Source: Onchidella celtica (lineage: Eukaryota; Mollusca; Gastropoda; Systellommatophora; Onchidiidae). From it: 64,000 bases of DNA. The DNA lies in assembly GCA_963931925.1 (NCBI GenBank), contig OZ007574.1, positions 32,809,961-32,873,960 on the forward strand. The letters are read 5' to 3'. Below the pieces are notes generated by a model, which saw nothing but the letters and a program-made list of their open reading frames with translations, made no database searches and had not been told where the DNA came from. The translations under genes and the position numbers were made by a program. This document shows, one piece after another, positions 49,899 to 61,600 of this stretch. Numbering within the stretch: position 1 is the first letter of the stretch; every line of letters starts with the position of its first letter.

Positions 49899-52396
49899 GT
49901 ACAAAGCCTGGATGAAATAAACAACTGAAATTCGAAGACTTCAGTTGCTTTTGCAAGTGAATAAATACACAGTATTAATTCCGTTTATGTATTACTTTGA
50001 TTTAATGACAGCACTGAAACAGTAAAATTTACCTTACATTTATGATAAGTTTGCGTAAAAGATTCCATTTCCCCTTAAATTTAAATGAATTCCAGTCAGT
50101 CTGACCTTTTAAAGAATAGTTTAAATGTTATGTGAAAAGAAGATGATTTTTTGTATTTCAAAGCTTTTCCCGTTTCAGATGATTTGAGAAAGACTGTGAA
50201 CATGGGTTTTTCCCTCTTAGTATCTTGAAAAGAGAATTTCACATTTGTTCTTGTAGACATGTGCAAAATGTTCTATATTGTGCTAGGGTGTTTATTACTA
50301 TGCTTGTGGACAGAGCATGACAAGAAATAGGCATGAAAGGACTTGTAGTACATATTTAATATTTGTATGGTGTACAGATTGTGCTTTGAATTAGGCCTAT
50401 GCATATCATATTACAATGAAATATTGATCGTCACCTTCAATTTAATTTGAATGCAGTAATAGAAAGTGAAACATTTATTGGTGTTGTAGTAAGCTTGGCA
50501 GTGGTGCAATGAGGACACGTTGTCATAATTTTGTTGAATAAGGCAAGAAATGAATTACGTGTATGAAAAGTGTTTCTTCTGTGATGCACAGGTAATTTAT
50601 GTCATGTTTCATTTTACCGAGAACCGTGAGACTGAGAGCTGAATTAGTTATGCGAGAGGTGTTTATATATGTATTATGAAGCAGAGTGCTTTTATATCAT
50701 ATCTCATTGTATATCATACTGACGTTGTTTGAAAAAAAGAACTTGTTCAAGAGGTGTTTATTTTATAATATGATATATGACACATGTAATTCATATTACC
50801 CATCTTCTATTTAAACGATCTAGGAGATGGATTACCTGTATGAAAATGTTTATTCTATGACACAATGATGATCACTTTTCATCTTTCATTTGGACGATGT
50901 AAGAGGTTATTTGTATGAGTAATGTTTTGTTTTGTTTTTTTTATCATAACATTGATAAATTCTTATAAGAGTTTTATTGTCATCAGTATCATAGGATCCG
51001 CTGAGTGGAAATTTTGTTTCAGGAAGCAATAGTGAAAGGTCAACAAGCTTCACATTTTTTCACTTGTTTTAGTTTGGCACAAGGTGAGTTACTTATGTGA
51101 TTATCCAATGAGACAAGCATCTTTTTCTTGTATAGATTTCTTACTTATTTTATGGTCGTGTTTATTTATGAGGTAGATCATCTATTTTAAGAATATGAAC
51201 TTGTGCTTGGTTGTGAAAATTACATGAAATGCGTTGTCCTCAACATTATAAAGATCTTATCTCATTATCTCGTACATAAATATTATTATCAGTTCCTTAA
51301 TAATATCACTATTGCCGTCATTACCTTTATCTATGAGACATTATCATCAGTGCCAGTTATTTATCAGTACTGCAGTTGCTATTATCTCCACTTTAAATAA
51401 AATAGAAACTGGTCTTTAAGAAATGAAAGTTGGTATGATGATGGACAAAACATCTTGTTAAGAGAAATGAAGGGATTTAAAAGAAGCAAACCAAAGGAAA
51501 GAAGTATATACCCAAGCAAGTATTTATGTGTGCCGTAAGCCCATAGCAGTTCAGTCAGCATAAGAACATTGTTTTGGATGCTATACTGGAAAAATGTATT
51601 GATAGTATACTGGGTTGAAATAGTGTAACAATCATTTTCTGTACATAAATCTCCCATAAACAGTAGTGGGCCTGTCTTTTGTAAAATCATAGAGCTGTTG
51701 TTAATAATCACGCCTTGCGTTATTGGGGATGGACGATCCAGACGGTTTTTCTGTCAAAATAATTTGAACCATATTGGTTATTACAGTACTTCTTATATTT
51801 TTGTGGTACACATAATGTCAAAAGCAAAATCATCACCTTAAATCTAGGCCACAAAAAAATTAAAGCTATCGAAATTTATGTTGATTAACTGACATAGTCA
51901 TTTTTTTTTAATGGTTGACTTTTTTCCTTTTTGGGTTTTGTTTCCTTGTTTCTTTATTTAAATTCAAGACAGCAAAATGAAGTCTCTGCCTAATATTAGC
52001 ACTGCATATTTTATGATATTTTAGCTGCTTGTGGTCAAAGGAACATTTTATTGGTAGATTGAGTCAAGCCTGTATATTTGTGTCAGTGCCCTATTAGCAT
52101 GGACAGCATTATTGTTTTAATGTCACTAACAGTGTATGGTTTATTCTATAATGCATGCTGAGACATTTAACTTATTCCTGTGAGACCAAAAATACCAGGA
52201 ATTTCGATTATATGCCCTCTTATTTGTACCATTATATACCCAACAGTGATGCTGTTACTAGTGTAGCGAGGGTTCATATTAAGATCTATGGAACAGTATT
52301 TTTAACTACGTAAAAGGTGCACAAATGTAAGGAAGTTTTGCATTTCCCCAGCCTGCCCCCCCCCTCCCCTTTCATATACCCCTTACCTATTCATAG

Positions 52397-52780
52397 CCCC
52401 AAACCAATCACACACACACACACACACACACACACACCATACATCCACCATACACTACATCCGCCCAGAATGTTATTATTTGTCTCAGGTCCATCTAAAA
52501 ACATAAAGAACATGCCATTTTTTGGAGTCTTTCAATAGCTATGTCACTTAATTCTTGTCATTATAATTGCAGACACTGCTATCGTTATCCCCAAACCAAT
52601 CACACACACACACACACACACACACACACCATACATCCACCATACACTACATCCGCCCAGATTGTTATTATTTGTCTCAGGTCCATCTAAAAACATAAAG
52701 AACATGCCATTTTTTGGAGTCTTTCAATAGCTATGTCACTTAATTCTTGTCATTATAATTGCAGACACTGCTATCGTTAT
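52397..52780. repeat. 192-bp tandem duplication with (CA)n
   Basis: 52397-52588 and 52589-52780 are almost identical (for example CAGAATG versus CAGATTG). Each starts CCCCAAACCAATCACAC. Unit A has this sequence once (about 14175-14345), so the doubling is recent. Confidence 0.9.
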
Positions 52781-52907
52781 CATCATCATCATCATGTTAT
52801 TTTCATCGTGTGCGTAAGGAAAAGCTAAACCCTTCTTGTTATCTTTATTGTTATGAGTTGGACTATTAGTTTTACATGAGCTTTTCATCTTTCTGCAGAG
52901 TATAATT

Positions 52908-52978
52908 ATGTAAGGCTATCATTTGTTATAAATTAGTGTCAATTATGTAATGCTATCATTTGTCATAAATTAGTGTCT
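52908..52978. repeat. Two-copy ~37-bp tandem repeat
   Basis: GCTATCATTTGTTATAAATT and GCTATCATTTGTCATAAATT follow each other within AATTATGTAA spacers. Confidence 0.75.
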
Positions 52979-53488
52979 TTTTTTTTTGTTTGTATGTGTG
53001 CGTTTCGAGTGAATGTTCATAATCCAGTTGAACGTGCCATAATCCGCACTTATTATCTACTCAGAAAAGGTATTTCAAAATGCAGTCAACATACGTTTGT
53101 TTGACTTTGAAAAAACTACACATTATATATATATATATGTTGTTAGACAGGTGAGGTAAATTTTGTTTTAAATCACTTTTGTGAGTTTGAGTTTGGGTTT
53201 AATGGTCCATCAGAACGATAACGGCCACTAAACCACTCTATTGGAACAATAACAGTAGTTAGTACACTTGCTCAAATGTTGTGGGCTAGATTTCGTATAG
53301 GTCCTGAAGTGGATATGAACATTTTTACTAAAGTTGAATAGTACACCATTTATTCCTCTTTACTTCTATCAAACATGTAGTTACATGTATATATATTACT
53401 AACAGTACATGTATTTCATTTTTGTCCTCTTTGTCACTGTACTAAGATACATTAACTCAGCAAACCCTTTCATTCTCCTGACATTATA

Positions 53489-53690
53489 ATTGGGTGACCT
53501 TACATAGGCTACATATTGCCATAATCAAACTATATTTTGTTAAACTATATAATTATGTCTATTGGGGCTACATGTAGTCTTCATAACCAAACCCCACCCC
53601 TGAAACATTATTTGGGCCACCCGTTTCTCGCAGTTTTTCTTTTGATAATATTGATCATGTAGCCCCAGTAAACATTCCCATTATAATTTA
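53489..53690. other. Insertion in unit B with short inverted repeat
   Basis: About 170-200 bp not present in unit A (near 15005-15065). It includes GGGGCTACATG (53564-53574) and its exact reverse complement CATGTAGCCCC (53656-53666). Possibly a small MITE remnant. Confidence 0.4.
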
Positions 53691-55930
53691 TGTCACTTCA
53701 CCAAATCTGCTAACCCCTTATTCTGAAGACAGCTGCATCATAGCTTTTCAGCTACAGCCTGTCAAAGACAGGGTACGATAGTCTTTTTATTTTCGATGTT
53801 CGCCTTGACATGTAGTAACGACCGTCATCTATCCCATTTGCTTATACTGTGGCCAGAAATAAAGCAGAAATTGTGTGAGGATTTCAATGTCATTTTGTTT
53901 TACTCGTTACCATGGTCTGCATTTACACAATGATGGTGAGGAGGGAACTTTTCCCACAATATACATTGCCTATACACTACCTTTCCTATGAACTTTCACA
54001 TGACACCATGTTTCTCTTAGAACTGTTATGAACGCCATGACAGTTGTGACGTTTTAGATAAAATTTAAAAAAAAAGGTTTCTCTTGCAAAAAAAGAGTAG
54101 CCCTGGACCATGACACAAGGTCGGTCACATTTTATATCTATATATATTTTTTTTTTCTGCTCATTCTTGTGAGCGTTTCTTAACATAGTATTATGTGGCT
54201 ATTATTTTATCTTATTCATCACTATGGATGCATTCAGTCAGGTCCCACGTATTTCCCAGACCTCCAAAAATAGTAGGATGCAAATTAAGTAGGAGTAAAC
54301 TGAATTTAGCCTTTTAAACTTCTGTTGTTGTTGGTGTTTCTTGCTCTAGGTGAGTTTTTGACCTGATTGACTTTTTTTGGGGGGTTTTGTTTTGTAAAAA
54401 TATTTTGGCCCTTCAGACTTTTATTTTTGTTTACGCATTGAGTTTCTAGCCTGATAACTTCTGTTCTTCTTGTTTAGGTCTTGGCCTTAAAGATTTTTTT
54501 GTTTCTTTACGTAATGGTTTTTTTTTTTTTTGGCTTTGTGGATTTTTGCAGATTTAAAAAAAAATTTTTTTTATAAGAAATTGGCCATGTAGACTTTTGT
54601 TTTTCTTAAGGCAGGGTTAAAACACGGGGTTAGTCTGACCTTTTGGTCCAGCCACTATGGAGTACCAAGACAACTGCTAGGGTATTCCGTTTCATACAAA
54701 CCTTATCCTTGACGTTGGCAGCTGGCCCGGGCGCGTTATTTAGTATTGTGCCTTTGTATGTTGTTGAAATCTGTGGACCTGGCATTATGGAGTGATCATT
54801 TTGGCAAGCATGAACAATGAACATACGGGGGGGGGGGGGGGGGGTTTACTGATGCCTTTCATTTATAGTCTGTGCCTTAAAAATCAATCTGGTGCCAGTG
54901 ATGAAGAAACGCACACTGCTCTTTTTCACGATTGTTCCAATCATTTTTTGGGGGGTGGGGGGGGGCAATTAATAATAATTATAGTGCTTTTTATAGTTAT
55001 ACAGTACAATACAGTCTAATAATAACAACACTGCACATGTAATGTTTGCTCATTTTTTTTTTTTTATGTGGATTCCATTTTAGCACATAATCTTTGAGCT
55101 TCGATTACCCCGGTGAGAAAAACACGTGGAAAACAATAATGAGTGTACATGTATTTTAATGGTGTAAGAACCTTCAATTATGATCGGCATGATAGTTTAC
55201 CAAATTTTTTTGTAAAAAATCAACTGCTTCTCCTATATATTTTAATGTGCTTTGCTGGAGTATTTCCAATTGCATTGTTTCCGGTTTATTAAAGCAAAAA
55301 AAAAAAAAAAAAAGATTGTCTTTGTCTTTACTTTTAATATTCTTCAATTTCGTACAGGTGGGTTACGTTTTATTGAACTGTCGGATCGTCACATATTTCA
55401 TATGAAACTGAATTCAATTGCACGTAAGCCAATCGTATGTATAGACCTACATAGCGTTGTTGGTTTTATTAAATTTTTATTAATAATAGTATTATTTTAT
55501 CCTCAAGCAATGATTTGCAATAGATACGTCTTTACATTATCGAATAAAACCGATCATATACAAATTATATAGATCTTCTGTTTTGATTCAAACTTCGACC
55601 ATGTGTGTACCTCTTTGGGGACGGGAGGGGGGAGAGTGCTTGCAGTTCTACTTGGGGGCACGTTCTGTTTTTTACCCTAAAAAGTATGCCCCCACATCAA
55701 TCTAACCAAAGCAGATGAGCTATAGTTAAGGCAAGAATAACACCTTTAAAAATAAGAACAAAATAGAAATAATGCAAGAGTAATAATGAGCACGATAAAT
55801 CTTCTCTCATTGAGGTCGTATCTTTTCTTTTTTCCTTTTTCTTCTTCTTCCACGACATTCCCTGCCCGTAGTCTTCTTTTTCTTCTTCTTTGTTACCTTT
55901 CTTCTTCTGAAGGCAGTAAAGAACTGTTTT

Positions 55931-56446
55931 ACATGCCTATTTATACAATGTGGAGACTCAGCTAGGATAATCCACACTGTTGGTGACGGATAACTCGATA
56001 TGGCCATTGTCGAAATAAGCGTGTCTGTAGCAAATCTCAGCTAGCAACCCTACGGAAATCTGACGTAGGCTATAGGATAGGCGTAAAGTTTGGACATAAG
56101 AATGATATCATTCCTACGTAGATCCGCTGGTTATGACATTTTGATGACATCGGTTTGATATAGGGAACCCGCCCCTACCAGCCTTGCGGTCATCCTACTC
56201 AAATCTATGTCGGATTGGGGTAGAAATGCTGGCTGATTTAGGGTTATCCATAACTACGCAGAAGAAACAGCGAAATCTATTACTGTAATGTTTGGTTGGT
56301 GTATAAAACAATAGTTCTTTCATCGAGCACTGGACGCTCCCGCGGGGCAGAAAAATCGCTCCCAGACGCAGACAATCTGAAGTAGACACAATAGGGCCCA
56401 CATTTGTACGCGTATTTCGTCGTCGCCACTGTTGCTTTTGTTTGGC
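55931..56446. other. Spacer without recognisable genes
   Basis: Sequence after the end of duplication unit B. Only antisense open frames of low complexity are present. Confidence 0.4.
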
Positions 56447-56960
56447 GAGGCCCAGCTGGGATTCAGGAAAGGAGGAGGGAGCATTGATGAAAACTTCACA
56501 TTGAGGCAGCTGAGCGAAAAAAAAAAACATCGAATAATTATGTCAGCGAAATGAACCAGGCCTTTATACACCAAGAGAAGGCATTCGACAGGGTCAACAG
56601 AGAACTACCGTGGCGAGTACTGGAAGACTACAGTGTCCGAGGCCAACTTATGGACAATATATGGCCATCTACGGAAACAGCTCGAGCGCTGTCCGAACTC
56701 ATGAAGAACCCAAAGACTGGTTTGAGATCACATCTGGGGTGTGACTTTTATAACCGCTTATGTTCATTGTATATATTATATAAATGGACAGCATCACGAA
56801 AGAGGCAGACCCCAACCCAGAAGCACTGAGCGAACTATTTTTTGCTGACGACCAGTCCCTTGCACACGAAAAAGAGGAACTACTACAGGAACACGCCACC
56901 AACCTAAGAACCACATGTGAAGAGTGCGGCATGAAGATCCCACTTTTTAAAAAAACAAAT
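56447..56960 (+). mobile_element. Degenerate LINE reverse-transcriptase fragment
   Basis: Reads EAQLGFRKGGGSIDENFTL (RT start), then in another frame QEKAFDRVNRELPWRVLEDY (the F/DLEKAFDRV RT motif). After a further shift comes ALSELFFADDQSLAHEKEEL, with the catalytic FADD box. Several frameshifts and an internal deletion between these motifs make it dead. The clade is not assigned. Confidence 0.75.
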
Positions 56961-57353
56961 TAATGTCTCAGTTTTTTCTATACTACTTCCAAGAAAAACC
57001 CTTTATCAATAGACCTGAAAACTACTACTGAAAGGATTCTCTTAAATGTTGCATGCAGATGTGAAATATGGTTGCGGGCCATAGAAGACTAATTAAGGGC
57101 ACATAATATTATAAGTTGCCACCCAGGAATATTCGGCAAAATGGGCAAATAACCGGTTAATTTTGAGGACAAATGGACGACGAAGCATTTTTGGAAAGTT
57201 CAAATTTCACTTTATACCCCAAACGTGGGTATTGTCCTACCTTTGTGAGAAGTTTCATTTCTTTTTCACAGTTACAAGCAAAGGCGCATTCGTCAGAAAA
57301 TAAATGAGATCCAGGCATCTGCTAAGGCACAAAAATCTGTTTGCCTCAATTTA

Positions 57354-57662
57354 CTACTTATTACGAGTGGGACACCACGCACGCGTCCACTGACAAAATT
57401 CACGGTGCGCACTGAACCTTGCCATGTAGGGCTCTCTCTCTCTCTTCGAGTGCCGGATCTGGAACAGAATATCGACGATCATGGTTCGCCACTCATTCTT
57501 CGGCTCGGATGCTCTCAAAAAGCCCAAATTGTCCTGGTTTTTCCCTGTCGCCCATCTGTTCAAATTCTCTGAATATGTTATTCTTCGTCTACCTCTCTGT
57601 AGGGCTAGCTGTGAAATTAATGCCTTTGCCTTTTGCTCTGCCTTGTAAACTCCATCTTTCAC
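57354..57662 (-). mobile_element. Possible LINE C-terminal fragment
   Basis: Open for 102 codons: KAEQKAKALISQLALQRGR, then RRRITYSENLNRWATGKNQ and KNEWRTMIVDI. The R-x-R-x-x-Y...L-x-R-x-x-G...W-R-x-M-I spacing resembles the C-terminal tails of several non-LTR retrotransposons. It runs opposite to the 56447-56960 fragment, so it is a separate insertion. A weak call. Confidence 0.4.
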
Positions 57663-58631
57663 ACGACGGCTAACCCTTGTTCATATGGACATGTTTCATT
57701 CTCATTTGGGTGGACTAAAGTTATTTTTCGAACAAAAGTGGCGGCCCCGCTTGCATGAAAAGTGCATCAAAAGCTGAAGTGTTGATAAAATGAATACAGT
57801 CTAATTACTGATCCTATGTGCATTGGTATATAATATATAATTGCTGATCCTATGTGCATTGGTATATATATATATATATATATATAATTATTATTCTTGT
57901 TGTTTGGATATACATGCATGTCATTTAATGATGCTCAACGCCTTTGACCCTGAGCTACCGAATTTGTTCTATTGCGTGTCTATTTTGGAAGTGTTTACAA
58001 TTAAACCTCGTGCGAATGGTACAAATACTTGTTTCTAATGACAAACTTCCAGTACGGTGCAACCAACCCCTTCGCCAAGAAAGGAATACATAACGCACGC
58101 CAAGACCCACTCGGCGTAGTGGGTCTTGAGCGCACCTACGTGTTTCTATTTTTACTTTGAGATGGCATTATGCCAACTTACCCGATTCGTGAAATTGAAG
58201 TAATTTATGTAAAGATACTGGAAGTCGGTTTTTCTAAATGCGAGTACTTCTGAAAGAGGAGACTGCATTTACATAGTTTCTGCGCTTAATAAGAGGCTAG
58301 CATTCAATAAATCATTATGTTTATAATTCTTTGCAACATTCTAAGGACCACTTCCTTTCTCATGTTGATAAACTGGCTAGCGTTTATTGATGGTCTCATG
58401 GTTCAGTTTTATAAGTTTGCGATAAGGCCTTGCCTTCCCATAAAGTTCATATGACACTAATGATTTCTCATGTAATGGAAACCATACTCAATGTCTGCTT
58501 CCTATTTATTATGTTGCGATTCTGCTTTCACTTGTTTTTAATGACTGCAGGCACCGTAAATTCACAGACATCCGGTGTGTGTGTCGATACCTATACAATC
58601 CGTCAGGACCGCAGTAAATGCATGATACAAC
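57663..58631. other. Region upstream of the UBE2V-like gene
   Basis: Presumed promoter and 5' UTR side. It shows a doubled CTGATCCTATGTGCATTGGT (about 57811 and 57844), a (TA)n run near 57865-57886, and a perfect hairpin AAGACCCACT-CGGCGT-AGTGGGTCTT at about 58102-58128. No promoter motif is clear. Confidence 0.4.
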
Positions 58632-58662
58632 ATGGCGGGTGCCTCTCAGGGATCGGGAGTGG
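58632..58662 (+). CDS. UBE2V: UBE2V-like exon 1 (10 codons plus 1 nt)
   Basis: ATG in a good context (AAC before it, G after it). It codes [10 protein letters not shown] and ends in phase 1 at G|GTAAGG. Joined to exon 2 (TG|GTT CCC AGA) it gives GSGVVVPRNF, close to the start GSGVKVPRNF of human UBE2V1. Exon 2 lies 3963 bp downstream. Confidence 0.78.
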
Positions 58663-61600
58663 GTAAGGGAATTAAAACTCATCGCATTTTTATGACAATA
58701 GCTCATGTTATGTCCACTTTGCAGGTTACTCTAACACTATATAGGAAACCAGTACCTTACAAGTTACCACAGAACGGGGATAATGGGTACTAGGGATATT
58801 GACAGACTCGGGAAATAAGGGACATTTCGGCGAATGGGATTATTACCATTACTTGTACACCTGAAAAGGTGACGACGTGCTCGGGGAAATTGAGATGGGC
58901 ATCTGCAGATTTTGCCAGTAACAACAAAAAAAAAAATATATGAAAAATGCTGTCTCCAAAATGTGTCATGCGCCAGCGCCTTTGAAACGACTTTTATCAT
59001 AGAGGCACACATCGTCCCAAAACAACCCACTGTTCCGCAAAAAACTGTTGCCATTACAAGTGTTTTAGCAACGTTAGTGGCTAGGAGTTAGACTTACGTG
59101 AAGTGGACAGTTGCCTCACAGAAGATTGTGCCAGCAGTGATTGAGTGTTAAACTACATAGTTCATGGGAAGAAACATCTGCCTTATCAATTACTAGTCTA
59201 GCTGAGTACCTGTTCAGTGAACAGGTTTGGGCTCTAGAAGTGAAATGCGGTCCCTGCATCTGGGCGGATTCGAATACTGTATTCCGAATCGATAAGCAGC
59301 GGTGAATACACTGAGGGAGGAGTACCTTAGGCTACTCGAGCGCCACTTTGTCAGATTGTCAGATTGATAAGTAACGACGTGAGGGTCTAGTCAGTTTGTA
59401 TCATCGAGGCCGTAGGCCGATGTTCGTCTGGGCAGTAGTCAGATTGACATATCAGGGAAAGCCCCCGGGGTAGCTATGTATCATCTCTTTTAGCATCTGG
59501 TCTTTGGCGCTCGAGTACGGAACTCCTTCCTCGATACGCGGAATCGATTCCGGCCACACGCAGGTAAAATGGCGAACGAGGCGACGGGGCCGCATTTATC
59601 TGCTAGTACCCAGGTTTGTGTAGGTTGGTTGTTTTTTTGGGGGGGGGGAGGGGTAAAACTTAAGACGCCTGTGAACTAAGAAAGGCATTAATGCTGCATA
59701 GATAGCTTATAAGAGAGATACAACAACAAAGGACACCACTTCAGACCGAAAGGAAGAACAAAAGCCGAGATGCGTAGGGTCATCCCTAAAACTCAGCGAT
59801 AGGACAGTACACAGTGTGCAGTGGTGCGCACTGAAAATTTTCAGGAAGTAATGATGTCATAAAAGCCTATAGCATGTCAATGAGCCTAGTGAAAATTGTG
59901 GAAACAATACATTTCCAATAAAAAAAACCTACATCGATTTGAGACTTCTATTAAAAACTGTGCACTCTTACATCCATTGTGATGTACCATATATATAAAT
60001 TTTGAAGTCTGAGTGTTGAGTGGTTCAGAAACCTTTTGCAACGAAAAATCTCAAGTCCACAAATATAGATGACAATTCCCCGTGCATTAGGCTCGCAAAA
60101 CCTAAATCCAGAGTAACCAGACTGGTATGCAGTCACTTTTGTTTTCTTCCAGTTATTGGATTTATGGTTGAGGTAGCAATACTTTTTATTGGTCAGTGTG
60201 ACTGTAGGTCATCCATTGATAATAATGCCGCAGAGCCACACCACAATCTATCGTAGAACAATCCATACAGTGGACCATCATGTTTAACGACACTGCTAAT
60301 TATTACGAGACCTTTGCCAACAGCGAGAACATTTTAACTCCGTTTTTTTCTGCTATATGAGCTGAAAATACTTGAATAACGGCAATCGATAATTAAAGCA
60401 CCTGCTATAGCGAGAGGATTAATTTTGAGTGCGTACAGCAAATGGTGGGGCTGGCCATCAGAAAAATATGTTTGGAATCAGACAATAACAATATGTATTG
60501 TTCTTTATTTGTTACCATCTGCCCACCACGCCTGCTTTGCAAGTTGTGGCCCCACCTGGCCATCTCTCGCTTAAAGGCCTAGTAGTAGTATGCTTTCTCT
60601 CCCTACTGACCAAGTGCTGTGACAGCACACTGAATGCAGTCAGTTCAAAGGGGTGACTCATCACTCATTGACGCAAACTGTGGGGCAGGCCATGTAGCTT
60701 TGACAGGCATGTACACTGTCTGGTCACTACCTGTGATGTGCGATAATTATTACAAGTAGCACGGTCATTGATCGCCGCGCGGCGTATGCTCTTTGCCTAC
60801 ACCAGGCTTCATGACCACATGCCTACACTCTCTGTGTCACAAACGCATGGCTAGTCTGTTCCCATACTTTGAATGATACAGTACGAGAAACCACAGGAAA
60901 CAGACATACTTGTTTGTCTCTAACTTTTGCATCTGACTCCCTCATAATTTGATGAAAAAATGGCTACCATCAGTACAAAAAAAAAGTACCATTATGAGGG
61001 CTGAGATCTGCCGTCAATTTGATAATATGTACGTTGACACACAGGACATGCTGACAACGGAGGTAATTCCTTGCCTTGCTTTTTGTACTCTTTCCTGGAA
61101 TAGCAAGACATCGGGTATAACGGGACATTTTTTGGTGGAACATGACCTCTCGTTATAACCAAGTTCCACTGTACAACAACACCTTCAGAAGTTAAATTTA
61201 CTAGACCCTTTTGTGAACATTAGACTCCAGTGCAACCATTGACTGGACTGAAGCGCGACCACCCAAATAATTTCTTCCAGACAGTGGTTTTTCCTATCTT
61301 TATCAACTTCAAACAACTGATCAGCCCCTTTACGGCTCCCTAGAAAGTAGGCATTGTCATCTCAGCAGACCCAGTAGAGGGCGTTAGGATCACTCTCGAT
61401 AGCGCAGCTCCTGATACAGTAACTTTGAGTTTGTAAGAAAGTTGTTTCCTCTGTTGGAAATTTCCAATTACACATAGTGGCCAGAAAATAAGCAGGGATC
61501 AGCCACTCTTCGCTAAAGTGCAGTTTAGCCCCCCATTTTTCTGCGCATCCAAGTTCCGCTATTCCCAGAGCAAACCAACTCCCTCTGTAATGCTTCATTT

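Larger units (their letters stand above)
37780..55930 (+). repeat. Segmental duplication, unit B
   Basis: Partner of 1160-17230, offset about 36.6 kb. It is longer because of private insertions at 38237-38637, 48212-48570, 48641-49898, 52589-52780 and about 53489-53690. After about 55930 the sequence no longer follows unit A. Confidence 0.8.
47443..55930. other. 3' UTR and intergenic sequence after copy B
   Basis: No gene seen. It is colinear with 10136-17230 apart from the private insertions listed separately. A run of 18 G lies at 54827-54844, at a site where unit A has only five. Confidence 0.5.

Noticed and set aside
59490..59570. Possible tRNA or tRNA-derived SINE around AATCGATTCCGGCC
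   Set aside because: No A box, acceptor stem or cloverleaf could be drawn.
59569..59613. [15 protein letters not shown] followed by CAG|GTTTGT, considered as an alternative UBE2V first exon
   Set aside because: It ends in phase 0, but exon 2 needs phase 1, so the join would shift the UBE2V frame.
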